64,000 bases of DNA, from positions 1,426,001-1,490,000 of the forward strand of contig NZ_CP127174.1 in NCBI RefSeq assembly GCF_030273315.1. Direction: 5' to 3'. This document shows, one piece after another, positions 24,688 through 33,649 of the stretch. Every line of letters begins with the position of its first letter. The stretch's first letter is position 1. The stretch comes from Natrialbaceae archaeon AArc-T1-2 (lineage in GTDB: Archaea > Halobacteriota > Halobacteria > Halobacteriales > Natrialbaceae). Made by a program: the position numbers and the translations under genes. The notes below the pieces were generated by a model, which searched no databases, was not told the origin of the DNA, and saw only the letters and a list, made by a program, of their open reading frames with translations.

Positions 24688-26841
24688 ATGCGGTTTTTCC
24701 CCTACGACCAGCCCTACGAGAACCAGCGCGAGGCGATGGACCGCATCTACAACACCCTCGCCCGCGGCCAGAACGTGCTGTTCGAGGGGGCCTGCGGGAC
24801 GGGCAAGACGCTCTCGTCGCTCGCGCCCGCCCTGGAAGTCGCCCGCGAACAGGAGAAGACGGTCATCATCACCACCGACGTCCACCAGCAGATGCGCCAG
24901 TTCGTCGCGGAAGCGAGCGCGATCACCCGCGAGGAGTCGATCCGGGCGGTCGTCTTCAAGGGGAAGGGATCGATGTGTCACATCGACGTCGGCTACGAGG
25001 AGTGCCAGACCCTGCGGGACAACACCCGCTCGCTCGTCGACGCCGAACGCGACCGCGAGCAACTCGAGGCCCGCCAGCGTGACCTGCTCGCCGAGAGCCA
25101 GGCCGGCGACGAGGGAGCCACCGAGGCCCGCAGCGCCGTGATGGACGAACTCGAGAACCTCGAGGAGCAAATCGAGGACCTTGAGGACGCGACCGTCTGT
25201 GACCACTACCGGAACAACCTCCGGGAGAACACCGACGACTTCTTCGAGTGGCTGTTCGAGGACGTCCGCACGCCCGCGGCGATCTACGAGTACGCCGACG
25301 ACCGCGAGCTCTGTGGCTACGAACTCTTAAAGGAGGGCCTCGAGGGCGTCGATCTCGTCGTCTGTAACTACCACCACCTGCTCGATCCCACCATCCGCGA
25401 GCAGTTCTTCCGGTGGCTCGGTCGCGACCCCGGAGACGTCATCGCCGTCTTCGACGAGGCCCACAACCTCGAGGACGCCGCCCGCGAACACGCCACCCGG
25501 ACCTGCTCGGAGCGGACGTTCGAGTCGGCACTCGAGGAACTCGACGACAGCGACGACCCACGGGCCGACGACGCGGCGAACGTTCTCGAGGCGTTTCGAG
25601 ACGCCGTAGTCGAGACCTACGAAGAGTCGATGGCGTTCGGACAGCGAGAACGGATCGACGAAGAGTGGGAAGACGTTCCAATCGCCAACGAGGACCGTCG
25701 GGACGACCTCACGCTCGCCTTTCTGCAGCGGTACTCGGGCCAGGGGATCGACGACGATCTCGAGGCCGCGGTCGCGCTCGGACAGCGCCTCGACGAGGAG
25801 TACGAGGAGGCCTACCGCAACGGCGAGACGACGACCCGCACCGAGTGCCAGACCCTCCAGGCCGCGGCGTTCGTCCGCGCGTGGATGGACGAGAGCGCGA
25901 GCCAGGGGCTGTACCCGGTCGTCTCCGTGCGCCGGGACGCCGGCACCGACGAGGTCTACGGCCGGGCGGAGCTTTTCACCTGCCTGCCGCGACAGGTGAC
26001 CGGCCGGCTGTTCGCGGAGGTCGCCGCCACGGTGTTGATGAGCGCCACCCTCCAGCCCTTCGAGGTGACCGAGGACGTCCTTGGACTCGAAGAACCGGTG
26101 ACGATGGCCTACGGTCTGCAGTTTCCCCCGGAGCACCGCCGCACCTACGCCGTCGAGACGCCGGCACTGTTCGCGAGCGAGCGGGACGATCCCGAGGTCC
26201 AGGCCGCAGTCGGCGAGACGATCCGTGACGCCGTTCGCTTCACGCCCGGGAACACGCTCGTTTTCTTCCCCAACTACGCCGAGGCGTCCCGGTACGCGAG
26301 TCGCCTCGAGGCTGCCGACCTCTCGACGACGGTCTATCTCGACGAGCCCGGCGTCGCGGCCGAAGAGCTCCGTTCGTCGTTCGTCGCGGACGACGATTCC
26401 GTCCTGTTGACCTCGCTGTGGGGCACCCTCGCGGAGGGGGTCAGCTTCGACGGCGAGGACGCTCGCACGGTGCTCGTCGTCGGCGTTCCCTACCCCCACC
26501 TCGACGACCGGGCCGAGGCGGTCCAGGAGGCCTACGACGCGACCTTCGAGGGGACCGACACCGGCTGGCGCTACGCCGTCGAGATCCCGACCGTCCGCAA
26601 GACCAGACAGGCGCTCGGTCGTGTGATCCGTTCGCCCGAGGACGTCGGCGTCCGGGCCCTGCTCGATCGACGCTACTCTCGACGGGCGAAGTCCGACCTG
26701 GGCAGATACAGCGTCAACGGTACCTTCCCACACGAGGACCGCGAGGAGTTGATCGACATCGAGCCCGAGAAACTCAAGTTCGCGATGCTCAACTTCTACG
26801 GCGATCACGACGCCTACGACGGCGATCCGCCGATGCCGTGA
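24688..26841 (+). CDS. XPD/Rad3-type superfamily 2 DNA helicase with Fe-S cluster
   Basis: 717 residues. 5'-3' DNA helicase of the XPD/DinG/Rad3 group, likely for repair. Motifs: Walker A EGACGTGKTLSSL near residue 35, DEAH box AVFDEAHNLED near 255 and late motif QALGRVIRSPEDVG. Four cysteines between motifs I and II fit an Fe-S cluster: GSMCHID, YEECQTL, TVCDHY and ELCGYE. A TATA-like CTTTTATC lies at 24636-24643. The ATG giving MRFFPYDQPYENQREAMD was chosen; a much longer upstream frame overlaps the divergent phosphoesterase gene and is spurious. Confidence 0.92.
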   Translation: MRFFPYDQPYENQREAMDRIYNTLARGQNVLFEGACGTGKTLSSLAPALEVAREQEKTVIITTDVHQQMRQFVAEASAITREESIRAVVFKGKGSMCHIDVGYEECQTLRDNTRSLVDAERDREQLEARQRDLLAESQAGDEGATEARSAVMDELENLEEQIEDLEDATVCDHYRNNLRENTDDFFEWLFEDVRTPAAIYEYADDRELCGYELLKEGLEGVDLVVCNYHHLLDPTIREQFFRWLGRDPGDVIAVFDEAHNLEDAAREHATRTCSERTFESALEELDDSDDPRADDAANVLEAFRDAVVETYEESMAFGQRERIDEEWEDVPIANEDRRDDLTLAFLQRYSGQGIDDDLEAAVALGQRLDEEYEEAYRNGETTTRTECQTLQAAAFVRAWMDESASQGLYPVVSVRRDAGTDEVYGRAELFTCLPRQVTGRLFAEVAATVLMSATLQPFEVTEDVLGLEEPVTMAYGLQFPPEHRRTYAVETPALFASERDDPEVQAAVGETIRDAVRFTPGNTLVFFPNYAEASRYASRLEAADLSTTVYLDEPGVAAEELRSSFVADDDSVLLTSLWGTLAEGVSFDGEDARTVLVVGVPYPHLDDRAEAVQEAYDATFEGTDTGWRYAVEIPTVRKTRQALGRVIRSPEDVGVRALLDRRYSRRAKSDLGRYSVNGTFPHEDREELIDIEPEKLKFAMLNFYGDHDAYDGDPPMP

Positions 26842-26967
26842 GTCCGTGAGTCGACCTCGACGTACGCGATCTCGAGCGTCGGAAGGCGACGGAAATCCCC
26901 GCGTAGCCGACACCTCATGAACAGCAGGGTGAGCCAGAACTAGATTATCCTTCGCCAGCGCGGTAGG

Positions 26968-28014
26968 TTAGTTAATTCTTGTCATCGCCTCGCTCAATGT
27001 GGTGATCTCGAGATCTCGGGCGAGAACGGATTCAATTGTAAATCGCGTTCGCTCTTCTGTCATCGTCTCGTACTGCGAATGTGCCCCGAAGATTGCGAGG
27101 ACATCGTTCTCGACCGCTTTATCGAGAAATACCTCGATATCCTCTTCAGACGCCGCGTCCTCTTCGATATACATTCGCCGCATTGTCGTTGGATCCAGTC
27201 CTTCAATCTCGTTCAGGCCACCGCCCCAGCGATGGTTCACAACCGCGTCGTAATGATCTCGGACTATCTCTTCAGCCACTCCATCATATCGGCCGTAAGG
27301 ATACACGAACCCCGACACGTCAAACCCCCATTCCGCTAGCTGAGTATCCGTCTTCTCTAACACTTCCTGAATCTTCCACTCCGGATATTTGGTGTATCCT
27401 GTGTCAGAAATATATGTACTTACCGAATTTGTCAACTCAATGAATTCTCCAGTGTCATTCGATCCCCGACCAGCGACCTCCGTAGCTATTCGATTCTCCT
27501 CGTCGAAAATAACCAACGGATCCTCATCGAACCGCCCGTGTCTGTTCCGGTCTACGTAGACTCGTTCATCTCCCGGTTCGAGTGATTGGTCAAGTCGAAT
27601 CTTCCCGAGCGCTCGGTGTTTGTACGTGTGAGATAGCACATCCCAACCAGCGTCAACCATCTCCTCCAGTTGGTCGGGTGTCAAGTAGGAGTCGGAGCTT
27701 CCCATCTGACCGGGATTGACTGCTGCGTTTCCAGGAACCTCGTACTCTTGATGGATCGAGAATGTCTGCGTGTAATCCTCAATCGGTGAATCATCGTAGG
27801 TAAACACGACCATTCCGTTGCTGTCTTCCGACTCTTCTGTCTCTTTCGGCTTTTCTGATTCCGTCCCTTCCTCTGACTTGTTGTCGTTATCACTCCTGTT
27901 TGTCTGTGACCTTTCATTCTCCTCATCACGATCCGGACTGCTCATGCACGCACTGAGGGGAATTAGTCCGCCTGCACCAGCGATTACTTTCCGTCGTGTG
28001 CGAGACCCCATCAT
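26968..28014 (-). CDS. Polysaccharide deacetylase (NodB-like) lipoprotein
   Basis: 348 residues. N-terminal SRTRRKVIAGAGGLIPLSAC combines a twin-arginine-like signal with a lipobox ending in Cys, so the product is exported and lipid-anchored. A charged Ser/Glu/Asn linker leads to a carbohydrate esterase 4 domain: FTYDDSP with metal-binding Asp pair near residue 72, LSHTYKHRALG with the S/T-H-x3-H-like motif, and VYPYGRYD later. It probably removes acetyl groups from an extracellular glycan. Codon use is noticeably more AT-rich than neighbours, and the flanking DNA is AT-rich too, suggesting recent acquisition. Confidence 0.82.
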   Translation of the reverse strand: MMGSRTRRKVIAGAGGLIPLSACMSSPDRDEENERSQTNRSDNDNKSEEGTESEKPKETEESEDSNGMVVFTYDDSPIEDYTQTFSIHQEYEVPGNAAVNPGQMGSSDSYLTPDQLEEMVDAGWDVLSHTYKHRALGKIRLDQSLEPGDERVYVDRNRHGRFDEDPLVIFDEENRIATEVAGRGSNDTGEFIELTNSVSTYISDTGYTKYPEWKIQEVLEKTDTQLAEWGFDVSGFVYPYGRYDGVAEEIVRDHYDAVVNHRWGGGLNEIEGLDPTTMRRMYIEEDAASEEDIEVFLDKAVENDVLAIFGAHSQYETMTEERTRFTIESVLARDLEITTLSEAMTRIN

Positions 28015-28414
28015 TGGTCAATCCTTGCACTCACCGTTGGATAATCTTCCGCTGTCCCTGTAGCATGATTATAGTCGTTTGAATTGTGGAGGGTCGACAT
28101 GCCAACGAACTGTTTAAAGGTAGACAGTATAACTGTGTTGGACTATTCACCCATTAGAGAGATTCGTTTAACACCTTGGAGATATAATAATTCACAGGCC
28201 CCGTAAACCTCGAGAAAGATGACAATCCTCGTTGTCGCAGCAACCTTTAATTAGATGATTGAAGTATATGTTGGTTAAATATAATGAGTGTGAGAAACCG
28301 ATTGGGGGAGAAAGGGTGTACGAAGCAACCGATGAGAATGACGGAGGTCTTGGTGTATCTCATCCGGAGTGTGCGCTCTAATTCTTATGTCTTTTGGGTT
28401 AATATAATTCACTA
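28015..28414. other. AT-rich intergenic region around a tiny ORF
   Basis: 400 bp of AT-rich DNA unlike the surrounding chromosome. Apart from the 37-residue frame at 28268-28381, nothing coding is evident. Several TATA-like runs occur, such as GATATAATAATT near 28182 and TTTAATTAG near 28246, the second of which suits the tiny ORF. No transposase fragment or terminal repeat could be seen. Confidence 0.5.
28268..28381 (+). CDS. 37-residue small protein with two cysteines
   Basis: The frame begins MLVKYNECEKPIGGERVYEA and ends GVSHPECAL. The acidic composition, the phrase VYEATDEN and cysteines in a CE-KPIGG and HPEC setting look like a haloarchaeal micro-protein of the zinc-binding type, although the second cysteine of each knuckle is missing, so one site would need two molecules. 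A TATA-like TTTAATTAG lies about 20 bp upstream. A different overlapping frame is longer but has no such character. It is too short for usual gene calling and could be chance. Confidence 0.4.
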   Translation: MLVKYNECEKPIGGERVYEATDENDGGLGVSHPECAL

Positions 28415-28915
28415 CTATGCCGGCAGCGAAACCCGGCTCACCGGCAGTTTGTACGTTCCGTCCCAGAACTCGAGTTCGCTTACCGTCCAGTCGATCGGCT
28501 CGATCTCGCGGTCGGCGACCTCTCGGGCGACCTCGAGGTTGCCGCCGCGAGCGAGCGTCACGTGGGGGACGTAATCGCCAGCCTCGAGTCCGTCGACCGC
28601 ACCGAAGGTGTCGACGAGGTCGTCGTGGATCGACTCGAGACCGGGGCTCTCGACGGCCAGGTAGACGACCGGCGCGTCGCCAAGCGGCGGCTCGGCGAAG
28701 TAGTCGATGCCGGTCACCCGGGCCTCGACGGCGGGAGCACCCTCGAGGGCGCGGTGAGCCCGGTGCTGGAGCTGGGTGACGTGGTCGGCGTCGCCGAGTC
28801 GCTTGAGCAACAGCGAGTGGTCCTCGCGGACGGCGTCGAACCGCGACAGCGACGGATAGAGATCGGCTGCGAGTTCGCGTACGCGGCCGGGGACCGGGAC
28901 GTTGACGCTGTACAC
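28415..28915 (-). CDS. 2'-5' RNA ligase / LigT-type phosphoesterase
   Basis: 166 residues from a GTG giving (M)YSVNVPVPGRVRELAAD. The two HxS/T-x signatures of the 2H phosphoesterase superfamily are visible: DHSLLLKR near residue 34 and PHVTLARG near 126. They sit at the usual spacing of about 90 residues. These enzymes open cyclic phosphates or ligate RNA ends through 2',5' bonds. The GTG start is preferred because the extra residues of an upstream ATG lack family character. It is followed downstream by the AT-rich accessory patch. Confidence 0.85.
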   Translation of the reverse strand: MYSVNVPVPGRVRELAADLYPSLSRFDAVREDHSLLLKRLGDADHVTQLQHRAHRALEGAPAVEARVTGIDYFAEPPLGDAPVVYLAVESPGLESIHDDLVDTFGAVDGLEAGDYVPHVTLARGGNLEVAREVADREIEPIDWTVSELEFWDGTYKLPVSRVSLPA

Positions 28916-29003
28916 TGAAGCGATACTAGGGCCGGTTCGGGTATGAGTTTGATGGTTGCCTGCGGCCGACGAGGCGACTCCTGCGGGTCGACCCCGAGGC
29001 GGG

Positions 29004-29645
29004 CTACGCTTCGAGGACGCCGTTTTCGAGTAACACGTCGTGAAGCTCGTCCATCGTCTCGACGACGACCTCACAGCTCGGCTCGACGGCCGGTTTTGGG
29101 TCGAACCCGATCGCGAGACCGGCGACCTCGAGCATCGGCAGATCGTTCGCGCCGTCGCCGACGGCGATCGTCTCGTCCATCTCGACGCCCCGGTCGGCGG
29201 CCAGCTCCTCGAGGGCGTCGTCTTTCGTTCCCTCGATCAGCGGTCCCTCGGCCTCGCCGGTGAGTTCGCCGTCGACGATCGGCAGGCGGTTCGAGAGGAT
29301 GTGATCGACCGACACGCCGTTTCGTTCGAGTGCCGACGCGACGCCGCGTTCGAAGCCGCCGGTGAGGATGGCGGTCGTGATCCCGTCGTCGTTGAGCGTC
29401 TCGATGAGGTCGGCTGCCCCCTCCCGGAGCTCGACGTTGTCGTAGGCGGCCTGAGCTTTCGCTTCTGGCAGTCCCTCGAGCAGGGCCGCCCGCTCGCGAA
29501 CGCTCTCGGCGTAGCCGATCTCGTCGTTCATTGCCCGTGACGTGATCTCTGCCATGTCGTCGGCGACGTCGATGCGTTCGCCAAGCAGTACGGTCATTTC
29601 GGAGTCCGATAGCGTCCCGTCGAAGTCGAAGGCGACGAGTGTCAT
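29004..29645 (-). CDS. serB: Phosphoserine phosphatase (HAD family)
   Basis: 213 residues. Last step of serine synthesis, hydrolysing phosphoserine. HAD motifs: I VAFDFDGTLSDSEM with nucleophile Asp at residue 6, II ILTGGFERG, III with the KDDALEELAADRG lysine and IV VGDGANDLPMLEVAG. The cap region MAEITSRAMNDEIGYAESVRERAALLEGL is typical of SerB. Start is the ATG giving MTLVAFDFDG. It lies downstream of the Usp gene on the same strand, with a 67-bp gap. Confidence 0.93.
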   Translation of the reverse strand: MTLVAFDFDGTLSDSEMTVLLGERIDVADDMAEITSRAMNDEIGYAESVRERAALLEGLPEAKAQAAYDNVELREGAADLIETLNDDGITTAILTGGFERGVASALERNGVSVDHILSNRLPIVDGELTGEAEGPLIEGTKDDALEELAADRGVEMDETIAVGDGANDLPMLEVAGLAIGFDPKPAVEPSCEVVVETMDELHDVLLENGVLEA

Positions 29646-29712
29646 CGCCTCGCTCTTGCGACCGACGGGATAAACCAGTTCATGTTTCGATTCCGGTCGC
29701 AATTCCGATGTG

Positions 29713-30162
29713 TTACTCCTCGACCGGTGTCTTGACGATCGTCACCGGGCGAGACGCCAGCCGAGCGACCCGTTCGGTGACGCTGCCGAGCAGGCGGCGG
29801 TACTCGCCGGGTCGTTCCTTCGAGCCCATCACCAGCAAGTCGATGTCTTCTTCGTCGGCGTACTCGAGGATCTGCTCGTGGGGCGACCCGTGTCGAATCT
29901 CCACCTCCGGCTCGAGGCCCGCTTCGCGGGCCTTGTCGGCGATCTCTTCGAGCGCTTCCTCGCCTTCCTGCTCGAGGGCCGACTCCAGTCCTTCGAACTC
30001 GTGGACGTATTCGTCGCCGGTGTAGGAGCCGTAGACGTCGCTGTCGACGACGTACAGCAGGTACAGGTCGGCGTCGTGGCTCTCGGCGACGGTGATCGCG
30101 TGTTCGATCGCCAGCTCGGTCCCCGCCTGGGCGTCCGTCGGAAGCAGTATGCGGTCGTACAT
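29713..30162 (-). CDS. Universal stress protein (UspA family)
   Basis: 149 residues beginning MYDRILLPTDAQAGTELAIEHAITVA. The ATP-binding loop is well preserved: LLVMGSKERPGEYRRLLGSVTERVARLASRPVTIVK gives G-2x-G-type and GSV-T residues and the terminal PVTIV strand. It probably binds ATP. A long in-frame N-terminal extension lacks family character and was excluded. It is divergent from the EamA transporter. Confidence 0.9.
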   Translation of the reverse strand: MYDRILLPTDAQAGTELAIEHAITVAESHDADLYLLYVVDSDVYGSYTGDEYVHEFEGLESALEQEGEEALEEIADKAREAGLEPEVEIRHGSPHEQILEYADEEDIDLLVMGSKERPGEYRRLLGSVTERVARLASRPVTIVKTPVEE

Positions 30163-30340
30163 CACGTAGCAGTACACGGCGGGTCGAGATAAGAGTCGGT
30201 GTCCTGTTTTTCCCTTCCGCTTCCCTTCGAGGTGCCGGTCGGCCGCCCGGATCCGCGGTGATCGCCGACATCGCAACGTTGACCCGTCGGCCGTCCCCAC
30301 TGTCATCGATGGCAGAGACGTCGGACCCGGTGGTCCCACG

Positions 30341-31240
30341 ATGACCGGCGCGACGCTCGAGGTCGTTGCGCTCGCGCTCGTGCCCGCGATCTTCTGGGGA
30401 CTCGCGCCGATTTTCGACAAGCGCGGGATGGCTGCCGGCGGCGACGCCGTCCAGGCGTCGCTGGTCGTCGTCACCGTCGAGTTGCTGTTGTACTGGGCCG
30501 CCATTGCCGTCGTCTACGGCCGGAGCGCGTTCGCGGGGCTCACTCTCGAGGTCGTGCTCGTGTTCGTCTTCGCGGGCGTCATTGGAACGGCGTTCGGCCG
30601 GATCACGATCTTCGTCGGCGTCGACAGGGTCGGAGCGAGTCTCAACAGCGCCATCTTGAGCACGCGGCCCCTGTTCGCGACGCTGATCGCACTCGCCGTC
30701 CTCGGGGAACCGCTCGGTCCGCTCACCGCGGCCGGCATCGTGATCCTCGTCGTCGGACTCACCTTGCTCGCCCTCTCGAAAGGCGGCGACCTCGAGGGCT
30801 GGACCCTGTTCGACCTCGTGTGGCCGATCGCCGCCGCGGCCACGTTTGCCGTCGCCAACGTCGCCCGCCGATACGGCATGCTTGAGGCCCCGATCACTGC
30901 TCTCGAGGCCGTCGCGATAAACGAGACTGCGGGACTGATAGCGCTCGTCGCCTACGTCCTCGCGCGTGACCGGGACGTCGACGTCCTCGCGATGCCCCGA
31001 GAGACGTACGTCTACTTTACGGGCAGTGGTTTGTTGACGACCGTCGCGATGGTATCGCTGATGGCCGCACTCGGCCTCGAGGCGGGCCGAATCGCGATCG
31101 TCGATCCGCTGGTCGCGACCGCGCCGCTTTTTACTATCGTCTTTGCCGCCGTGTTGTTGCGTGATCTCGAGCGCGTGACCAGCGGCGTCGTCGTCGGGGC
31201 GGCGCTGATCGTCGTCGGAGCCGTGTTGATCACGATCTGA
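30341..31240 (+). CDS. EamA/DMT-family transporter
   Basis: 299 residues with about ten membrane helices and an internal duplication typical of the drug/metabolite transporter superfamily. The first EamA repeat covers about residues 5-140, with FGRITIFVGVDRVGASLNSAILSTRPLFATLIALAVLGEP, and the second has AVAINETAGLIALVAY and ALGLEAGRIAIVDPLVATAPLFTIVFAAVLLRD. The substrate cannot be predicted. It stands alone between the Usp gene and small zinc-ribbon genes. Confidence 0.85.
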   Translation: MTGATLEVVALALVPAIFWGLAPIFDKRGMAAGGDAVQASLVVVTVELLLYWAAIAVVYGRSAFAGLTLEVVLVFVFAGVIGTAFGRITIFVGVDRVGASLNSAILSTRPLFATLIALAVLGEPLGPLTAAGIVILVVGLTLLALSKGGDLEGWTLFDLVWPIAAAATFAVANVARRYGMLEAPITALEAVAINETAGLIALVAYVLARDRDVDVLAMPRETYVYFTGSGLLTTVAMVSLMAALGLEAGRIAIVDPLVATAPLFTIVFAAVLLRDLERVTSGVVVGAALIVVGAVLITI

Positions 31241-31293
31241 CCGTCCCTCTCTCGGAGGCGAGTCGGTCGGAGCCGTAGACGACCGTCCGTTAC

Positions 31294-31437
31294 TCAGACC
31301 ACGGCCGTCACCCAGTTCGCGGTGACGAACTTGTAGCGACACCCCTCACAGAGGACGACCTCGACGACCTCGTTCGTATCGAGGTAGACGTGATACCGCT
31401 GGATCGGGACGTCGTCCCCACAGTTGGCACAGGTCAT
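31294..31437 (-). CDS. 47-residue zinc-ribbon protein
   Basis: MTCANCGDDVPIQRYHVYL starts the frame and CEGCRYKF lies near the end. The two CxxC knuckles, separated by 25 residues of strand-forming sequence, are the typical layout of haloarchaeal micro zinc-finger proteins, some of which regulate cellular states. A longer upstream frame in register is not family-like. It probably folds around a single zinc ion. Partner and function are unknown. Confidence 0.65.
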   Translation of the reverse strand: MTCANCGDDVPIQRYHVYLDTNEVVEVVLCEGCRYKFVTANWVTAVV

Positions 31438-31517
31438 GGCTGTGTCTGTCGGTACCGATACACACACTACGGCGGCAGCTGTAATAGATGCACCGCCGTC
31501 GTCGCGATACCCGACGG

Positions 31518-31808
31518 CTACTGTTCCTCGAGTCGATCGTACCGCTGTTCGACGAGGGCGACGTACCACTCGAGAAACGCCTCCTGGCTTCGGTCGCCGG
31601 TTCCGATCTCGACGAGCAACGCCTCGAGTTCGTCGCGGTCGTACCGACACAGCTCGCGGTCACAGTCCTTACAGAGGTGTTCGAACGTCTTGCCCTCGCG
31701 GTCCCAGCGGTCGCCGTACTTGTCGTACTCGCGTGCCTCCTCGCGCCGAACTGACGTGCCACAGGCGATACACGTCACCGTCGGTGGTTCCGTCCGGCGG
31801 GGCCACAT
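31518..31808 (-). CDS. Small zinc-finger protein
   Basis: 96 residues from the ATG giving MWPRRTEPPTVTCIACG. The CIAC and CKDC knuckles are separated by a highly charged segment (REEAREYDKYGDRWDREGKTFEHL) and followed by a helical C-terminus (ELEALLVEIGTGDRSQEAFLEWYVALVEQRYDRL). It likely binds one zinc ion. It lies 80 bp upstream of the 47-residue zinc-ribbon gene on the same strand. No function is known. Confidence 0.7.
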   Translation of the reverse strand: MWPRRTEPPTVTCIACGTSVRREEAREYDKYGDRWDREGKTFEHLCKDCDRELCRYDRDELEALLVEIGTGDRSQEAFLEWYVALVEQRYDRLEEQ

Positions 31809-31902
31809 ACGTCGTCTGTCATCGCGTGCCCACTTAGCGATTACCACACACCGAAGTTCACAGAACGGTCATTTTATGCAGACACCGGCCGTCGTCGAGA
31901 CT

Positions 31903-32385
31903 ATGCAGGTCAAGTCCAGACACCACCTTCGAAGTGACGCCGTCGCGGCGCTCGAGGACGGCCTCGAGGAGAAACTCGGCGTCGACCTCGAGGGGGAGGC
32001 CTACGAGCGCGTCGAGTTCGAGGACGCCGACTTAGAGGAGGTCGTCCTGGTCGACGGCGAGCCGCAGGTGGCGTACTTCGACGGCGAGGCGTTTCTGACT
32101 GTCCGGGGGGCAAACGACTACGAGATCGATCAACGGGTCGTCGTGGTCGACGCCGGTGCCGTCTCGTTCGTCAGCGGCGGCGCGGACGTGATGCGACCGG
32201 GTATCACGGCGGTCAGAGGCGACGTCTCCGACGGCAATCTCGTGGTGATCGCCGAAGAATCCCACGGCAAGGTGCTGGCGATCGGTCGCGCCCGCGTCGA
32301 CGGCGAGGAGATGCTCGGCGACGAGGGCAAAGTCGTCGACTCCATCCACCACGTCGGCGACGACCTCTACGAGTTCGCCGGCTGA
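31903..32385 (+). CDS. PUA-domain RNA-binding protein
   Basis: 160 residues. The C-terminal 80 residues form a PUA domain (VVVVDAGAVSFVSGGADVMRPGITAV, then VIAEESHGKVLAIGRARVDGEEM), the RNA-binding module of archaeosine transglycosylases and pseudouridine synthases; no catalytic domain is attached. TTTTATGC at 31871-31878 is a TATA box about 26 bp upstream of ATG 31903, so a leaderless mRNA starting at MQVKSRHHLRSD is likely. The last 19 bp overlap the convergent MFS gene. Such stand-alone PUA proteins may bind tRNA. Confidence 0.82.
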   Translation: MQVKSRHHLRSDAVAALEDGLEEKLGVDLEGEAYERVEFEDADLEEVVLVDGEPQVAYFDGEAFLTVRGANDYEIDQRVVVVDAGAVSFVSGGADVMRPGITAVRGDVSDGNLVVIAEESHGKVLAIGRARVDGEEMLGDEGKVVDSIHHVGDDLYEFAG

Positions 32386-33560
32386 GGCGTTCGGGCTCGC
32401 TCGAGTGCGATCACGGAGCCGAGTCCTGCCAGCGCACCGGCGGCCAGCGTCGGCCACGCCAGCGCGTAGCCGCCGACGTCGAGCGCCAGTCCGAAGACGA
32501 CCGGCGAAACGACCGTCGTCGAGAACCCGACGAACGACTGCACGGAGAGGGCGGTCCCGACCGCCTCGTCGTCGACGACCTCCGTGACGAGCGTCGAGGT
32601 TGGGGCGCTGTCGACGCTTAGTAACGCTCCGTACGCGAGCAGGAAGCCGACCAGCGCCCACGGCGGCAGCCAGCCGAGTACGCCGAGAACGGCGCTGCAG
32701 ATGGCGCTACTGCCCAGCCCGAGCGCGATCGTTCGCGTCCGACCGACCCGGTCCGAGAGGTAGCCGCCACTGACGTTTCCGACGCCGCTCATGGCCGTGA
32801 CGACCCCGACCACTAGACCGGCGGCCGTCGCCGACAGCCCACCCTCCGCGGCGAACGCAGGCGTCACGAGCAGGAAGGCGAGCAGCCAGTTTCTGACGCC
32901 GAACAGCTCCCAGTTGTGCCAGGAGTAGATGCTCACGGCCGAGAGGTAGGCACGATTGCGCAGGATCGAACTGTCCCAGCCGCCGCCTCGAGCCGTTCGA
33001 CCGGGACTGTCCGTCGCGAGTCCGAGCATCAGGGGTGGAACGGCAAGTGCCCCGACGCTCGTCGCGGCGATCGCGGTCCGCCACCCGATCGCGTCCGCGA
33101 CGGCCGTCGCGGCGAGAAACGAGAGGCCGCTGCCGACGGAGAACGTCCCGACGTAGATCCCCATCGCCCGACCGCGAACTGACGCCGGGTACCAGTCGCT
33201 GACAAAACGCATCCCGGGAACGTAGACGCCGGCCATGAACAGCCCCGACAGAAACCGCAGCAGCGACGCCGACGGGAATCCGGTCGCGAGCAGAGCAAAG
33301 AGCAGGCTAAACCCGCCCGTTCCGGCCGCGCCGATGCTTACCACCCACCGCGGCGAGTACCGATCCGCCAGCCACCCGGCGGGAACGATCGCGACGAGAT
33401 AGCCCGCCTGGAAGACGCCGAAGACGACCCCCGCCCGCGTCCCCGACAGCCCCCACTCGTCGACGATCAGGGGCAACACTGCAGAGTAGTTGAACCAGAC
33501 CAGAATCGAGCAAAACAGGGCGAGACAGGAAACGGCGAGCGCACGCGTTCGCGATCTCAC
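32367..33560 (-). CDS. Major facilitator superfamily transporter
   Basis: 397 residues and about twelve hydrophobic helices. The loop 2-3 signature is clear in GWLADRYSPRWVVSIG (G-x3-DR-x-SPR), and a second copy GYLSDRVGRTRTIALG lies between helices 8 and 9. The substrate is not predictable; the family transports sugars, drugs or organic anions. It is convergent with the PUA gene, overlapping it by 19 bp, and 89 bp separate its start from the DUF1028 stop. Confidence 0.88.
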   Translation of the reverse strand: MRSRTRALAVSCLALFCSILVWFNYSAVLPLIVDEWGLSGTRAGVVFGVFQAGYLVAIVPAGWLADRYSPRWVVSIGAAGTGGFSLLFALLATGFPSASLLRFLSGLFMAGVYVPGMRFVSDWYPASVRGRAMGIYVGTFSVGSGLSFLAATAVADAIGWRTAIAATSVGALAVPPLMLGLATDSPGRTARGGGWDSSILRNRAYLSAVSIYSWHNWELFGVRNWLLAFLLVTPAFAAEGGLSATAAGLVVGVVTAMSGVGNVSGGYLSDRVGRTRTIALGLGSSAICSAVLGVLGWLPPWALVGFLLAYGALLSVDSAPTSTLVTEVVDDEAVGTALSVQSFVGFSTTVVSPVVFGLALDVGGYALAWPTLAAGALAGLGSVIALERARTPQPANS

Positions 33561-33649
33561 GACCCCCCGTTCACAGGGATGATAGTTAACTCTGCTCGCT
33601 CGAGGCTCACCTCGTGGCTGGCACCCACCGCTTGCGTCTTCGACGCCGG

